Assembly (NCBI GenBank): GCA_031277855.1
Contig: JAITLO010000031.1
Span: forward strand, 91,417-155,416
Direction: 5' to 3'
Source of the DNA: Acidovorax sp.
GTDB lineage: Bacteria; Pseudomonadota; Gammaproteobacteria; Burkholderiales; Burkholderiaceae_C
DNA length: 64,000 nucleotides
The notes under the pieces were generated by a model. The model was not told where the DNA came from. It did not search any database and saw only the letters and a program-made list of their open reading frames with translations. The position numbers were made by a program, and so were the translations under genes. Below are positions 1 to 10,487 of this stretch, piece after piece; the stretch's first letter is position 1, and every line of letters begins with the position of its first letter.

Positions 1-1185
1 CACCTGGATGCGCAGCATGTTGGCGCCATTCATGAAGGCAGCGGTCGCTGCAGTGACAGCATCGATGATGGCCCAAGTCGACAACGCGGCTAGCAGGCCC
101 CAGGTTGGCGTCCACGATACATGCAGCCAGTGCGACATTATCCACGGCATGGTCGCTGACAAAGTCAGTGTAGTTAGCAACGCCACGGCGGCGGCGCCGA
201 CCATGGTGCGTTTCAGGACGCGCACTGCCCAATCTGTGTTGTTTCGGGCTATCGCGTCGCCAAACGCAGGCCAAAGTCCCACCATTGCAGCGTTTAGGAT
301 GGTGGAGACAAAAAGGAATAGTCGCTGGACCACTGCAAAATCGCCGTAGGCGTGCTGGCCTAGCGTCTGGGTGATGACGATTGAATCGGACTGGAATGCG
401 AAGGCGGCAGCTATTTGCAGGATGAAGAACAGGCTGCCCGTGCGTAGCAGGGCGGTCATCGTGTCTACATCGAGGGTGTCTCCCCAACTGCAGCGGAACA
501 TACCACTCCAGTACAGCCAGGCCACAGCGTTGGCGATGTTGACCAGGGTCTGCATGCCCAGCGTTGTCAGGACCAGTGCGTTTAACCCGCCACCGTTCTT
601 TAGAACCAGAGGTACTGCGGCCAATAGCAGCAGCGCACTGACGAACTGAGAGATGCCCGTCCAGTAGCCCTGCTGCATGCCAATCTGTATGCGTTGGATG
701 AGACTGGCAGGGATGTTGATTGCGAGGATCGCCGCAAAGGTGCCCAGTGCTTGCAGGACCTCCGCGCGGTTGGTCTCCTGGATGTGTCCCGCAACGATCG
801 TTGGTTCGGCGCTTAGGTGGGACCAGGCCAGCCAGATTGCGTATAGCGCGACACCGACCAGTCCCGTGCAGAGATATCCGGAGGCCAGGACTCGGCGCAG
901 CTGGAACATGTCGCCAGAGGCTTTGGCCTGGGTAGTCTTGTTTAGCACCCCATTGCCGATGCCGAGATCAGCGAAGGCCATAAAGGTCAGCAGAGCACTT
1001 AACATCATCCAGACGCCGAACAGCTCTGGATCTAGGGTGTGACGCGCCATTGGCAGCGTGACGAGTACTGCGATGCCTGAGCCGAAGCGGCCAAGGTAGG
1101 TGGCGCCAGCGGTTGCGATCACGCGCAACAACCGTGCATCCACCTTCGCGAGTCGTGCACGCAACGTTGAGGCGTTCAGGCTCAT
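1..1185 (-). CDS. Wzx-like polysaccharide flippase (partial, 3' end outside window)
   Basis: The frame is open for 395 codons from the ATG at 1185 to the left edge of the window, so the C-terminus is missing. The translation is strongly hydrophobic with successive membrane segments; near the N-terminus one reads [20 protein letters not shown] and then [20 protein letters not shown], the arrangement of PST/MATE-like oligosaccharide flippases. Such proteins move undecaprenyl-linked repeat units across the inner membrane. The start overlaps the gmd stop in an ATGA, which implies translational coupling and a shared transcript with the GDP-fucose genes. The family is inferred from topology and context; an O-antigen and an exopolysaccharide transporter cannot be told apart. 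Confidence 0.75.
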   Translation of the reverse strand, partial: MSLNASTLRARLAKVDARLLRVIATAGATYLGRFGSGIAVLVTLPMARHTLDPELFGVWMMLSALLTFMAFADLGIGNGVLNKTTQAKASGDMFQLRRVLASGYLCTGLVGVALYAIWLAWSHLSAEPTIVAGHIQETNRAEVLQALGTFAAILAINIPASLIQRIQIGMQQGYWTGISQFVSALLLLAAVPLVLKNGGGLNALVLTTLGMQTLVNIANAVAWLYWSGMFRCSWGDTLDVDTMTALLRTGSLFFILQIAAAFAFQSDSIVITQTLGQHAYGDFAVVQRLFLFVSTILNAAMVGLWPAFGDAIARNNTDWAVRVLKRTMVGAAAVALLTTLTLSATMPWIMSHWLHVSWTPTWGLLAALSTWAIIDAVTAATAAFMNGANMLRIQV

Positions 1186-2309
1186 TCGTTGTAGTCGTAT
1201 GCCTGGAAACCGGCTGCCTTGACCAGACTGTCGCGCTTTGCAGACTGGTAGTCGGCCTCGACCATCTCGGCGACCAGCTCACGCAGCGTCGTCTTGGGAG
1301 ACCAGCCTAACTTTTCTTTGGCCTTAGTCGGATCGCCTAGCAGTGTCTCGACTTCCGTTGGTCGGTAGTAGCGCGGATCGACTTTGACAATCACGTCACC
1401 GATCTTGCAGAACGCGCGCTCCGTATCGGAGATGCCCGTCACGGTGCCGATTTCCTGGTCGCCTTCGCCAGAGAAAGTGATGTCGATGCCAAGTTCGTTG
1501 CAAGCGAATTCGACAAATTGGCGCACTGAGTATTGAACTCCAGTGGCGATGACGAAGTCTTCAGGCTTGTCCTGCTGCAGCATCAGCCACTGCATCTCGA
1601 CGTAGTCCTTCGCGTGGCCCCAGTCGCGCAGCGCGCTCATATTGCCAAGATAGAGGCAGTCTTGTAGACCTAGCGCGATGCGTGCGATGGCGCGCGTGAT
1701 TTTGCGGGTGACGAAGGTCTCGCCGCGCAAGGGGCTCTCGTGGTTGAACAGCACCCCATTACACGCGTACATGCCGTAGGCCTCGCGGTAATTCACCGTG
1801 ATCCAGTAGGCATACAACTTGGCCACTGCGTACGGGCTGCGCGGGTAGAAGGGCGTGGTCTCCTTCTGAGGGATCTCCTGGACCAGACCGTACAGCTCTG
1901 AAGTGCTTGCCTGATAGAAGCGGGTCTTTTTTTCCAGGCCCAGGATACGGATGGCCTCCAGGATGCGCAATGTGCCGATGCCGTCCGCATTCGCGGTGTA
2001 CTCTGGCGTTTCGAAGCTAACGGCCACGTGGCTCATTGCCGCGAGGTTGTAGATCTCGTCAGGCAGCACTTGTTGAATGATTCGGATCAAGTTGGTGCTG
2101 TCGGTCAGATCTCCGTAATGCAGCTTGAAACGTTGGTTGTTGACGTGCGGATCCTGGTACAGGTGATCAACGCGGTCTGTGTTGAACAGGCTGGCGCGGC
2201 GCTTAATGCCATGCACTTCATAGCCTTTGTTGAGCAGTAGTTCTGCTAAATAGGCACCGTCCTGCCCGGTGATGCCAGTGATTAATGCAATTTTAGGCGC
2301 TGTTGTCAT
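1182..2309 (-). CDS. gmd: GDP-mannose 4,6-dehydratase
   Basis: The product is 375 aa, the usual length of Gmd. It converts GDP-D-mannose to GDP-4-keto-6-deoxymannose, the first step toward GDP-L-fucose, GDP-rhamnose or GDP-perosamine. The Rossmann motif GITGQDG lies at residues 12-18, and the SDR catalytic pair is visible in [12 protein letters not shown] near residue 160, with STSELYG just before it. It lies 12 nt downstream of fcl and overlaps the flippase by 4 nt. The fcl gene directly upstream makes GDP-L-fucose the likely end product. Confidence 0.96.
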   Translation of the reverse strand: MTTAPKIALITGITGQDGAYLAELLLNKGYEVHGIKRRASLFNTDRVDHLYQDPHVNNQRFKLHYGDLTDSTNLIRIIQQVLPDEIYNLAAMSHVAVSFETPEYTANADGIGTLRILEAIRILGLEKKTRFYQASTSELYGLVQEIPQKETTPFYPRSPYAVAKLYAYWITVNYREAYGMYACNGVLFNHESPLRGETFVTRKITRAIARIALGLQDCLYLGNMSALRDWGHAKDYVEMQWLMLQQDKPEDFVIATGVQYSVRQFVEFACNELGIDITFSGEGDQEIGTVTGISDTERAFCKIGDVIVKVDPRYYRPTEVETLLGDPTKAKEKLGWSPKTTLRELVAEMVEADYQSAKRDSLVKAAGFQAYDYNE

Positions 2310-2321
2310 TTGTTGAATCCT

Positions 2322-3281
2322 TTAAGCGCGCGGCTGTGTTTTTTGGAAGTCCTCGTAAGTCCTCTGGAGTCCTTCGCGCAGCTTTACTGTTGAATGCCAG
2401 CCCAAAGAATGAATGCGTGTGCTGTCCATCAGCTTGCGCATTGTGCCATCGGGCTGACTGCGGTCGAGGGAAATGTCTCCTTGATAGCCAACCGTCTTGC
2501 TGACCAACTCAGCCAATTCGAGAATACTTATATCCTCTCCACAACCTACGTTGATGTGACTGAGCATGGGAGTGGTGTTCTTCTTATAAATATCTGGGCT
2601 CAGATTCATGATGTGGATAGAGGCAGAAGCCATGTCATCCACATAAAGAAACTCCCGTTTTGGAGATCCACTCCCCCAAATGACCACTTCGGTTTTTCCA
2701 CTCTGTTTCGCCTCATGAAAGCGGCGAATCAAGGCTGGAATCACATGGGAGTTTGTGGGATGGTAATTATCTCCAGGGCCGTACAGGTTAGTGGGCATAA
2801 CACTGCGGTAGTCCCTTCCGTGTTGCCGGTTGTAGCTTTCGCAAAGCTTGATGCCAGCGATCTTGGCAATCGCATAAGGCTCATTCGTGGCTTCCAAAAC
2901 CCCTGTGAGTAGTGCATCCTCTCGCATGGGTTGTGTGACGGCCTTGGGGTAAATGCAGCTGGACCCAAGAAATAGCAGGCGTTGAACCCCGTGCATATGG
3001 GCGGCATGAATGACATTGGCCTCGATCATCAGGTTTTGATAGATGAACTCAGCTGGATAGGTGTTATTGGCATGTATGCCGCCGACTTTTGCGGCTGCCA
3101 AATAAACTTGATTCGGCTTTTCTTTCGCAAAGAACTCGTGGACGGCGGCTTGATTGGTCAGGTCTAGTTCCGCATGGGTGCGGATCACAATATCTGTATG
3201 CCCCGCTGCGGCGAATTGGCGCAACAATGCTGCACCCACCATGCCGCGGTGACCGGCGACATATATCTTGTGGTTGCTCAC
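2322..3281 (-). CDS. fcl: GDP-L-fucose synthase (GDP-4-keto-6-deoxymannose epimerase/reductase)
   Basis: The protein has 319 aa, typical for Fcl/WcaG. This bifunctional SDR enzyme epimerises C3 and C5 and reduces C4 of the Gmd product with NADPH to give GDP-L-fucose. The N-terminal dinucleotide fold is visible as [11 protein letters not shown] (from residue 9), the YxxxK catalytic pair as PYAIAKIAG, and the family segment [20 protein letters not shown] lies mid-protein. The start overlaps the manC stop by 4 nt (ATGA). The DNA looks more AT-rich than the core genes to the right, as is common in surface polysaccharide loci. Confidence 0.95.
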   Translation of the reverse strand: MSNHKIYVAGHRGMVGAALLRQFAAAGHTDIVIRTHAELDLTNQAAVHEFFAKEKPNQVYLAAAKVGGIHANNTYPAEFIYQNLMIEANVIHAAHMHGVQRLLFLGSSCIYPKAVTQPMREDALLTGVLEATNEPYAIAKIAGIKLCESYNRQHGRDYRSVMPTNLYGPGDNYHPTNSHVIPALIRRFHEAKQSGKTEVVIWGSGSPKREFLYVDDMASASIHIMNLSPDIYKKNTTPMLSHINVGCGEDISILELAELVSKTVGYQGDISLDRSQPDGTMRKLMDSTRIHSLGWHSTVKLREGLQRTYEDFQKTQPRA

Positions 3282-4744
3282 GCTTCAGTTCTCCCGTAGT
3301 GATCTTCGAATCGCACGATGTCGTCCTCGCCAAGGTAGCTGCCGGATTGCACTTCGATGATTTCCAGAGGAATCGTGCCTGGGTTGGTCAGTCTATGGGT
3401 CTCCCCTAGCGGGATGTATGTCGACTGGTTCTCTGTCAGTGTGAGCACTTTGTCACCATTGGTAATTTCTGCCGTGCCTTTGACCACGACCCAGTGCTCA
3501 GCCCGGTGGTGGTGTTTTTGCAGGCTGAGGCTGGCCTTGGGTTTAACTTGAATGCGTTTGACCTTGAAGCGCTCGCCTTCATCGATACTGTCATACCAAC
3601 CCCAGGGGCGATGTACTTTGCGGTGCAAGCTGCGTTCAGTTCGTTGCTGCAGGTCGAGCGTGGTGACGATGTGCTTGACATCCTGGCACCGGTCTTTGGT
3701 TGTGATGAGGACGGCATCAGGCGTCTCGACCACAACCAAGTCATTGACTCCGACCAGTGTTACCAGCCGGCTGCTGGCGTGGACCAGGTTGTTGCTGCTA
3801 TCGGTCACGAGCACGTCTCCGACGACGGCATTCCCAAGAGTGTCCTTGGGAAGTGACTGCCAGACGGCGTCCCAGGCTCCCAGATCGCTCCACCCCGCTT
3901 CGAGCGGAACCATCTTGATCGAGAAGTCGCTGCCTGGGCAGTGCTCTATGACGGCATAGTCCACGGACTCTGACGTAGCTGCTGCAAAGAGGGCAGAGTC
4001 GGGGCGGATAAATTGGGCATCGACCTTTCGCGCCTGCCAGGCTTGTTGGACCGTTTCCAGGATGTCGGGGCGGAAATTGGCAAGTGCTTGAATCCAGACG
4101 GATGCCTTGAGAACAAATATGCCAGCGTTCCAGAAGTAATGGCCAGCTTCCAGATAAGACTGGGCTTTAGCTGCATCGGGTTTTTCGATGAACTGTTGCA
4201 CACCCCACAATTCGGTAGCCCCTTCAGGGGGGGCACCCAAAATGTAGCCATAGCCTGTCTCGGCCCTATGGGGGGTGATACCTAGTATGGTGATGCTGCC
4301 CTTATCTGCTTCTTTGATCGCCTGGCGCATGGCCTGCTTGAATGCAGCTGCATCGGCGATAGTCTGGTCGGCAGGGGTGACTGCTAGCACTGTGTCTTGC
4401 CCCGCCTCCAAGGCTGCCAAAGCGGCAAGGGTGAGAGCTGGTGCGGTATTGCGGCCTATCGGCTCTAACAGCGCACTGCCCAGTGGGATGTCCACCTCTC
4501 GCAACTGTTCGGAGGTTAAAAAACGATGCTCTTCACCCGTGACGACGATAGGGGGAGCTACGCGCACTTCGTCTGTGGCCAATGCGGTCAACCGCAGGGC
4601 TGCCTGCTGAAACAGGCTGGTGCGATCCGTGAGACAGATGAACTGCTTGGGGAAGCCTGTGCGTGATAGTGGCCACAAGCGGGTGCCGGAGCCTCCGCAA
4701 AGAATGACGGGCGTTACGTCGATATTTTTTACTTGTTGTGTCAT
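3278..4744 (-). CDS. manC: Mannose-1-phosphate guanylyltransferase / mannose-6-phosphate isomerase
   Basis: The product is a 488 aa bifunctional type II PMI/GMP that supplies GDP-mannose for the Gmd-Fcl route. The N-terminal nucleotidyltransferase domain carries [12 protein letters not shown] (residues 17-28) and [10 protein letters not shown]. The C-terminal cupin isomerase domain starts around RPWGWYDSI and holds the metal site in [10 protein letters not shown], followed by the [10 protein letters not shown] segment. It overlaps both neighbours by 4 nt. No separate phosphomannomutase gene is in view, so that step must be encoded elsewhere. Confidence 0.96.
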   Translation of the reverse strand: MTQQVKNIDVTPVILCGGSGTRLWPLSRTGFPKQFICLTDRTSLFQQAALRLTALATDEVRVAPPIVVTGEEHRFLTSEQLREVDIPLGSALLEPIGRNTAPALTLAALAALEAGQDTVLAVTPADQTIADAAAFKQAMRQAIKEADKGSITILGITPHRAETGYGYILGAPPEGATELWGVQQFIEKPDAAKAQSYLEAGHYFWNAGIFVLKASVWIQALANFRPDILETVQQAWQARKVDAQFIRPDSALFAAATSESVDYAVIEHCPGSDFSIKMVPLEAGWSDLGAWDAVWQSLPKDTLGNAVVGDVLVTDSSNNLVHASSRLVTLVGVNDLVVVETPDAVLITTKDRCQDVKHIVTTLDLQQRTERSLHRKVHRPWGWYDSIDEGERFKVKRIQVKPKASLSLQKHHHRAEHWVVVKGTAEITNGDKVLTLTENQSTYIPLGETHRLTNPGTIPLEIIEVQSGSYLGEDDIVRFEDHYGRTEA

Positions 4745-5853
4745 TTTTTCGGAATCCAGCGAAAAAAAGCCAATTTGTTGTACATGGAAAGATAAATCGT
4801 AATGCTGGCGAAGAGGGCAGTCAGTGTCAAAAATTTACTGTGCTGAAATATAACTGCCGCAGAGCAGGGGATTAGGGCATACCCCCACAAAAATGGAGAT
4901 GTCAAACCATTTTGAGTGGCTTTGGATGAATTGGGGAACAGTTTTTTCGCCCAGCGTTTGTTAGCCAATGAATGTAGATGCACTGCATCAGGTTGCGTAG
5001 CCGCTGTTGCCTCACGTAGAAATTTTCTGCGGTAGATGCTGAATCCCACTTCAATAATGGGGTATGAGCATATAAGCAAGCTTGTCCAAGGTGAAATACT
5101 CGCATTACGCTCCGGCAAAAGTACTGCAACCCATGCAAGCGTAAATCCAAGAAAATAAGCGCCACCGTCTCCTAAAAAGATCTTGCCGCGCGGCCAATTT
5201 ATTAAAAAGAAGCCGATAACTGCACCGGCAATAATCATGCAGGTGAAGGCCAAAGGAATATCTCCGGCCTGCCGGGCAATGAGTCCAAATGCCGCCAGCA
5301 TGATGATGGCCGTACCCGCTGTCAGACCATTGAAACCATCAATGATGTTGATGGCATTGGCGACCCCACCGACGGCGAATGCTGTAAAGATGACAGAGAA
5401 GAATGTAAATCCCAGAAGAAAATCAACTCCGGGTATGTCTACATGGGTGATGGCGGTGCCCGTAATTCCCCAGCCTAAAACGCCAGAAGCCATGGTGGCA
5501 AGCAAGCGAGTTTTTACGGAAACTTTCTTGGTCACGTCTTCCAGTAAACCAAAAATAAAGGCCGGGATACCTGCGAGCAAGATGGTGCTGAGGATGGCGC
5601 GCTTTTCCGCTGCGGCAATGCCATGGCTGGATGCGGCAAATCCAGCGAGCACACCGACTGCGATACCGATACCGCCGATGCGTGGCGTAGGTGAGGTGTG
5701 CATTTTTTGAACGCCGTCGGTGCTGTCCATCGAAAAGCCGCCATGCCAGTTTTTGGTGAGTACGAGTAGCAGGCAAGTTGCAAACGAGGCGATCGCGGCA
5801 ATCAATGCGTCATAACGAAAGAGTTCGGCCAGCAAGAAAGAGGTATTGGGCAT
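4741..5853 (-). CDS. WecA/MraY-family undecaprenyl-phosphate sugar-1-phosphate transferase
   Basis: The 370 aa polytopic membrane protein is of the polyprenyl-phosphate HexNAc-1-P transferase family that starts O-antigen or capsule repeat units on undecaprenyl phosphate. Family motifs are visible: [12 protein letters not shown] mid-protein, [12 protein letters not shown], and a VHLHSL histidine motif near the C-terminus. The segment [13 protein letters not shown] matches the conserved N-terminal loop. It overlaps manC by 4 nt and is the most promoter-proximal gene of this transcript seen here. The sugar substrate cannot be read from sequence; WecA-like or WbpL-like transferases are both possible. 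The gene has longer A/T runs than the argB side. Confidence 0.88.
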   Translation of the reverse strand: MPNTSFLLAELFRYDALIAAIASFATCLLLVLTKNWHGGFSMDSTDGVQKMHTSPTPRIGGIGIAVGVLAGFAASSHGIAAAEKRAILSTILLAGIPAFIFGLLEDVTKKVSVKTRLLATMASGVLGWGITGTAITHVDIPGVDFLLGFTFFSVIFTAFAVGGVANAINIIDGFNGLTAGTAIIMLAAFGLIARQAGDIPLAFTCMIIAGAVIGFFLINWPRGKIFLGDGGAYFLGFTLAWVAVLLPERNASISPWTSLLICSYPIIEVGFSIYRRKFLREATAATQPDAVHLHSLANKRWAKKLFPNSSKATQNGLTSPFLWGYALIPCSAAVIFQHSKFLTLTALFASITIYLSMYNKLAFFRWIPKK

Positions 5854-5996
5854 GCGAGAGGCTGAAAAGGCGATCTACGTCGTGTGCGGTCTTGGGTGGC
5901 TCGGGGAACAGTTTGTTGTGCAGAGCAGTCATGCAGTTACGGCACAATGCAAAGATTTCCTCAGACATTGTCCCACGTGACACACAACTGATTGCT

Positions 5997-6890
5997 ATGA
6001 CCGACACCATCACCCACATCGCCCCCCGCGACAAAGCCGAAATCCTCGCCCAGGCCCTGCCCTACATCCGCAAGTTCCATGGCAAGACCATGGTCATCAA
6101 GTATGGCGGCAACGCCATGACTGACCCTGCCTTGCAGGCAGACTTTGCGGAAGACGTGGTGTTGCTCAAGTTGGTGGGTATCAATCCGGTGGTGGTGCAT
6201 GGTGGGGGGCCGCAGATTGAAACCGCTCTGAACCGATTGGGTAAGAAGGGCGAGTTCATTCAGGGCATGCGGGTGACCGACGAAGAAACCATGGAAGTGG
6301 TGGAGTGGGTGCTGGCCGGCGAGGTGCAGCAGGACATCGTGGGCCTGATTCACCAGGCCGGAGGCAAGGCTGTGGGTCTGACGGGGCGTGATGGTGGCCT
6401 GATCCGTGCCAAAAAGCTGAAGTTGCTGGACAACAAAGACCCCAGCATCGAGTACGACGTGGGCCAGGTGGGCGACATCGTGGCCATCGACCCCAGCGTG
6501 GTCAAGGCGCTGCAGGACGACGCTTTTATTCCTGTCATCAGCCCGATTGGCTTTGGCGAGGAAAACGAGAGCTACAACATCAACGCTGACGTGGTGGCCA
6601 GCAAGCTGGCCACGGTGCTGCAGGCCGAAAAACTGGTGCTGCTGACCAATACCCCCGGCGTGCTGGACAAGGCCGGCAAGCTGCTGACTGATTTGACGGC
6701 GCGTGAGATTGACGGCCTGTTTGCCGACGGCACCATCTCCGGCGGCATGCTGCCAAAGATCAGCGGTGCGCTGGACGCCGCCAAGGCCGGCGTGAATGCC
6801 GTGCACATCATTGACGGCCGTGTGCCGCATTCCATGTTGCTGGAAATTCTGACCGACCAGGCCTACGGCACCATGATTCGCAGCCATTGA
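5997..6890 (+). CDS. argB: Acetylglutamate kinase
   Basis: The 297 aa product phosphorylates N-acetyl-L-glutamate in the second step of arginine synthesis. KYGGNAM (residues 35-41) and [10 protein letters not shown] (from residue 65) are the phosphate- and substrate-binding glycine loops, and [14 protein letters not shown] near the C-terminus is also typical. The frame is open further upstream, but the ATG at 5997 gives the normal length and N-terminus. The gene is divergent from the polysaccharide cluster with 143 nt between them and marks the return to core chromosome. Confidence 0.97.
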   Translation: MTDTITHIAPRDKAEILAQALPYIRKFHGKTMVIKYGGNAMTDPALQADFAEDVVLLKLVGINPVVVHGGGPQIETALNRLGKKGEFIQGMRVTDEETMEVVEWVLAGEVQQDIVGLIHQAGGKAVGLTGRDGGLIRAKKLKLLDNKDPSIEYDVGQVGDIVAIDPSVVKALQDDAFIPVISPIGFGEENESYNINADVVASKLATVLQAEKLVLLTNTPGVLDKAGKLLTDLTAREIDGLFADGTISGGMLPKISGALDAAKAGVNAVHIIDGRVPHSMLLEILTDQAYGTMIRSH

Positions 6891-7107
6891 GCGCTGGCTT
6901 GCGGCTTGCCGCAAGTTGGAGCCAAGTCCGCGCCTGTCCATGCAGCTCTTCTGTGTTGGCAGGCGTTTTTGCATGCGCAGATCAAGGCTGGCTTTGGCGC
7001 TTCGCAGGTCCAGAAGGGTGGCTGTAGGGCGGAGCCGCGTACACTTGCCCGAGGGCTGCACCTATGCATGCTGAGAGTCGAGATTCAAAGACGCAGGAGA
7101 GCACAGC

Positions 7108-7836
7108 ATGCGTTTGCTGTTGGTAGAAGACGATGTGATGGTGGCCAGTGGCATCAAACTGGGCCTGACCGACGCGGGCTATGCCGTGGACTGGGTTGGC
7201 AGCGGTGAGCGGGCGCTGGAAGTGCTGATGGCCGAGTCATTCGATGTGGCAGTCATCGACATCGGCCTGCCGGGCATGGATGGCCTGGAGCTGACGCGCA
7301 GGCTGCGCCACCGTGACATGGCCAGCAATGCCATGCCGGTGCTGATTCTGACGGCGCGCGACGCGTTGCAGGACCGGGTGCAGGGCCTGGACTGGGGGGC
7401 GGATGACTATATGGTCAAACCCTTTGAGCTGCCCGAGCTGCTGGCGCGCTTGCGCGCCTTGCTGCGCCGCTCCCAGGCAGCGACCTCGGCGGTGCTGAGC
7501 TTTGGGCCGCTGGAGCTGGACACGGCCGGCCGCAGCGCCGGTGTGCGCAGCAAAGATCCGCTGCTGGGTGAGCAGCTGCTGCCTATAGACCTGGGGCCGC
7601 GCGAGTGGACGGTGCTGGAGTATTTGCTGATCCATGCACCCAAGCCGGCCAGCAAAGACAAGCTGCTGCAGGCGCTGACGGGTTGGGACAAGGAGATCAC
7701 CCCCAACGCGGTGGAAGTCTATGTTTCGCGCCTGCGCGGCAAGCTGGAGCCCCATGGCGTGGCATTGCGATCCATACGCGGCTTTGGCTATCGGCTGGAG
7801 CTGTTGCAGCCCGAACCTCAGCCTCTTACGGTTTGA
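7108..7836 (+). CDS. OmpR-family response regulator (TctD/QseB-like)
   Basis: The 242 aa protein has a receiver domain with acidic residues E7-D8-D9, phosphoacceptor D51 in VIDIGLPGMDG, T82 in LILTARD and K104 in MVKPFE. The C-terminal winged helix follows, with PNAVEVYVSRLRGKL as recognition region. A GGAG ribosome site lies 5' of the ATG. The linker between domains is extended, as in TctD-type regulators of carboxylate uptake. The cognate kinase is encoded 117 nt downstream. No tctCBA transport genes are adjacent, so the regulated genes are unknown. Confidence 0.9.
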   Translation: MRLLLVEDDVMVASGIKLGLTDAGYAVDWVGSGERALEVLMAESFDVAVIDIGLPGMDGLELTRRLRHRDMASNAMPVLILTARDALQDRVQGLDWGADDYMVKPFELPELLARLRALLRRSQAATSAVLSFGPLELDTAGRSAGVRSKDPLLGEQLLPIDLGPREWTVLEYLLIHAPKPASKDKLLQALTGWDKEITPNAVEVYVSRLRGKLEPHGVALRSIRGFGYRLELLQPEPQPLTV

Positions 7837-7953
7837 AAAACATGAGCACGGTGTGCTGATACCCAGCCGGTTTCAGATGCATTTCTCATTCAAACTGAGT
7901 ACGTATCTGCGCTAGGTGCTAGGTGCTGGTGCTCCTTAAAGCAGAGTCCTTCC

Positions 7954-9429
7954 ATGACGCCAGTTCAGGGCCGCAGCATGACGCCGCGCGGCAATATGAC
8001 CACCACGCTGCGCAACCGGCTGCTGGTGCTCTTGGTATTGCCCGTGTGCGTGCTGGCCTTGGTGGGCAGCTGGTGGGGCTATAGATCGGCCGAGGCGGCT
8101 GCAAGCCAGCATGACCAGCGCTTGCTGCGCCTGCTGCCGCAGATGCTGGACTCCGTCATGGCCCCTGCCATGGACGCGAACATGGAGCCGCTGATGGCGT
8201 TCTCGCCCGGCATCGACGAGTTTTTGCGCAACCGCAGCGGCATCACCGGCTACGCCGTGGCCGATCTGGACGGCCATGTGCTGGCGGGCGACCCCTGGAT
8301 CAGCGTGGTCGTGCCCACCACGCCGGCGGCGGAGTTCCACAGCCAGGAGTTTGGCGGCATCACCTACCGTGTGGCCGTGCAGCGCGGCATGACGGCAGGT
8401 GCGGGCGAAATGGTGGTGGCCCTGGCCGATGGCTCGGACGTGCGCCAGCAATGGCGCCACCAGCTGCTGACCCATGTGCTCATGCCCAATATGCTGCTGG
8501 TGATTGCCGCAGCCTGGTTGATTTACTGGTCGGTGCGCAAGGCTTTCCAGCCCCTGGTGGCCCTGGCCCAGACGGTGGAAAGCCGCTCTCCACGGGATTT
8601 GAGTGCCATCGATGAATCCACCTCGCCCGCAGAAGTGCGGCCGCTGGTGGAGTCGCTGAACCGATTGTTCGGCCTGGTTCATGCACAGTCCGAAACCCAG
8701 CGCCGTTTTGTGGCCGATGCCGCCCACCAGCTACGCACCCCGCTGGCCGCGCTGCAGGCCCAAGTGGAGGCCTGGGCGTTGATGGCGGCCCAGGCCGAGC
8801 GCCAGGGTACCGGTGTTGGCAGTCAGCCGACAGCGCCGCAGCCAGCAGGCCTTTTTTTATCGACCGAGCAGATTGAAAAGCTGCGCAATGCCACGCGCCG
8901 CACTTCGCAACTGGCCCACCAACTGCTGGCGCTGTCACGCGCCGATGCCCGCCAGGTGCAGTCCCAGCCGTCCGAGCGGGTGGACTTGAAGGCCTTGTGC
9001 GAGAACATGCTGGAGGCTTTTTGGGAAAGCGCATCGACCAAGCAGATCGACCTGGGGCTGGAGGTTGCCCCCGCCCATGTCTCTGGCCAGGCCTGGCTGC
9101 TGCGCGAGCTGCTGTCCAACCTGGTGGACAACGCCATCAAGTACACGCCCGAGGGCGGGCAGGTCACGGTGCGCTGTGGCCGCAGGCGCACGGACGATGG
9201 CCAAGGGCAGGCCTTTTTGCAGGTGGAGGACGATGGCCCCGGCGTGCCCGAGGCCGAGCAGGCGCGCATTCTGGAGCGTTTTTACCGCCTGCCCGGCAGC
9301 GTTGGCGCGGGCTCGGGGCTGGGGCTGGCCATTGCCAATGAAATTGCCCAAGGCCACCACGCCACGCTGCAGCTGTCGCCCGCTTCGGGGCGGCAGGGCT
9401 TGTTGGTGACGCTGCTGTTTCCGGAATGA
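7954..9429 (+). CDS. Sensor histidine kinase (TctE-like)
   Basis: The product is 491 aa from the ATG at 7954; ATGs at 7978 and 7996 are alternative starts. A membrane segment lies near residues 20-40, then a periplasmic sensor region of about 130 residues, then a second segment (about 175-195). The phosphoacceptor is H258 in DAAHQLRTPL. The ATPase domain shows the N box LVDNAIKYTPEGG, the G1 box DDGPGVPE and the G2 box GSGLGLAIANEI. The periplasmic region resembles the two-component sensor N-terminal domain of TctE-type kinases. It pairs with the preceding regulator; its ligand is unknown. Confidence 0.9.
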   Translation: MTPVQGRSMTPRGNMTTTLRNRLLVLLVLPVCVLALVGSWWGYRSAEAAASQHDQRLLRLLPQMLDSVMAPAMDANMEPLMAFSPGIDEFLRNRSGITGYAVADLDGHVLAGDPWISVVVPTTPAAEFHSQEFGGITYRVAVQRGMTAGAGEMVVALADGSDVRQQWRHQLLTHVLMPNMLLVIAAAWLIYWSVRKAFQPLVALAQTVESRSPRDLSAIDESTSPAEVRPLVESLNRLFGLVHAQSETQRRFVADAAHQLRTPLAALQAQVEAWALMAAQAERQGTGVGSQPTAPQPAGLFLSTEQIEKLRNATRRTSQLAHQLLALSRADARQVQSQPSERVDLKALCENMLEAFWESASTKQIDLGLEVAPAHVSGQAWLLRELLSNLVDNAIKYTPEGGQVTVRCGRRRTDDGQGQAFLQVEDDGPGVPEAEQARILERFYRLPGSVGAGSGLGLAIANEIAQGHHATLQLSPASGRQGLLVTLLFPE

Positions 9430-9569
9430 GCACAGGCTTTGTATCGAACTGCGTACCAAAAATTTTCGGCAAATTCCTATTGACACATATATTTACACAA
9501 GAACTGACAAGCGGTTACTTTTGAAAAGTGCTGTGCGAGAATGGAACGGTTGTTACATTTGAGAGCCCT

Positions 9570-10256
9570 ATGTCTGCTTCTGTGTCCGAAGAGATTTGCC
9601 TGCCCGCCGAAAACGAAGCGCCAGTGGCCACTGCTGCCGAGACAACACGCACACGCAAACGCCCCAAACCTGGCGAGCGTCGCGAGCAAATCCTGCAGGC
9701 ACTGGCGGCCATGCTGGAAAAGCCCGGCTCCGAACGCATCACCACGGCTGCCTTGGCAGCCAGCTTGTCGGTGAGTGAAGCGGCTCTGTACCGCCACTTC
9801 GCCAGCAAGGCCCAGATGTACGAAGGCTTGATCGAGTTCATCGAGCAATCGGTGTTCACGCTGGTGCAGCAAATCGTCACCCGCGAGGTTGAAGAAGGCC
9901 AGGTCACGGTCGAGGACGGTGCCCGCCGTGCCGCGCGTGCCGTGGCTGTAGTGCTGCAATTTGCGGAGCGCAACCCCGGCATGGTGCGCGTCATGGTGGG
10001 TGATGCCATCCTGTTTGAGCACGAGCGCCTGCAAGCACGCATGAACCAGTTCTTTGAGCGCATCGAATCCACGCTGCGCCAATGCCTGCGTCCTGCTGCA
10101 GACGCTCTGGGCTCGGCCACGCCGACCGTGGATGCCAACGTGGCAGCCAGCGTGCTGACCTCGTTCATGCTGGGCCGCATGCAGCGCTTTGCACGCACCG
10201 GTTTCCGCCGCCTGCCCACCGAGCACCTGGACGCCAGCCTGGCCATGATGCTCTGA
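9570..10256 (+). CDS. slmA: TetR-family nucleoid occlusion factor SlmA-like protein
   Basis: The 228 aa protein has the SlmA N-terminal signature: a basic RTRKRPKPGERREQILQALA stretch followed by the helix-turn-helix ending in VSEAALYRHFASKAQMYEG. SlmA binds DNA and blocks FtsZ assembly over the nucleoid; unlike most TetR proteins it is not a small-molecule repressor. A GTG at 9528 in the same frame could extend it by 14 residues, but the ATG at 9570 gives the expected start. A TTGACA hexamer occurs at 9480-9485 in the upstream gap. The C-terminus is longer than in the gammaproteobacterial protein. Confidence 0.8.
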   Translation: MSASVSEEICLPAENEAPVATAAETTRTRKRPKPGERREQILQALAAMLEKPGSERITTAALAASLSVSEAALYRHFASKAQMYEGLIEFIEQSVFTLVQQIVTREVEEGQVTVEDGARRAARAVAVVLQFAERNPGMVRVMVGDAILFEHERLQARMNQFFERIESTLRQCLRPAADALGSATPTVDANVAASVLTSFMLGRMQRFARTGFRRLPTEHLDASLAMML

Positions 10257-10265
10257 GTTGGCGCT

Positions 10266-10300
10266 GCACCAGCGTTGCCCGTTGAAGGGCTCCCTGGTGC
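10266..10300 (+). other. Stem-loop after slmA
   Basis: GCACCAG (10266-10272) pairs with CTGGTGC (10294-10300), with a nested GCCC/GGGC stem in the loop, 9 nt after the slmA stop. No T-run follows, so it is at best a weak terminator. Confidence 0.35.
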
Positions 10301-10461
10301 GCTGACTGGCCGGCCTCTACCCAGATTGCGGGGCTGTTTTCTGGGTTCCCAAGGTTGCCGGCGGGTTACTTTTTGTCGGTTAAACGCGACATTTTGCTGA
10401 CAAAGGGATTGGGTATTTACCCTTGGTCAGCTTTCCGAAAGCCCAGAGTTTGCGCAAAATA

Positions 10462-10473
10462 GAACGATCGTTC
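10462..10473. promoter_or_regulatory. Palindromic operator upstream of TetR gene
   Basis: GAACGATCGTTC is a perfect 12 bp palindrome ending 14 nt before the ATG at 10488. A/T-rich flanks (CAAAATA before, GTTTTATT after) suggest it overlaps a promoter. TetR regulators commonly bind such sites and repress their own gene; here it may also control the downstream acyl-CoA dehydrogenase operon. Confidence 0.55.
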
Positions 10474-10487
10474 GTTTTATTTGCGTC

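Noticed and set aside
5778..5996. A 73-codon N-terminal extension of argB
   Set aside because: It is rich in Arg and Ser and unlike any acetylglutamate kinase; the ATG at 5997 fits the family.
6898..6915. Perfect 8 bp hairpin CTTGCGGC-TT-GCCGCAAG after argB as terminator
   Set aside because: The loop of 2 nt is too small and no T-run follows, so it is unlikely to terminate transcription.
7911..7935. Short tandem repeat GCTAGGTGCTAGGTGCTGGTGCT between the response regulator and kinase genes
   Set aside because: Three imperfect 7 bp units are too short to distinguish from chance, and no function is suggested by position.
9528..9569. An upstream GTG start for slmA
   Set aside because: It adds 14 residues unlike the SlmA N-terminus, while the ATG at 9570 gives the expected beginning.
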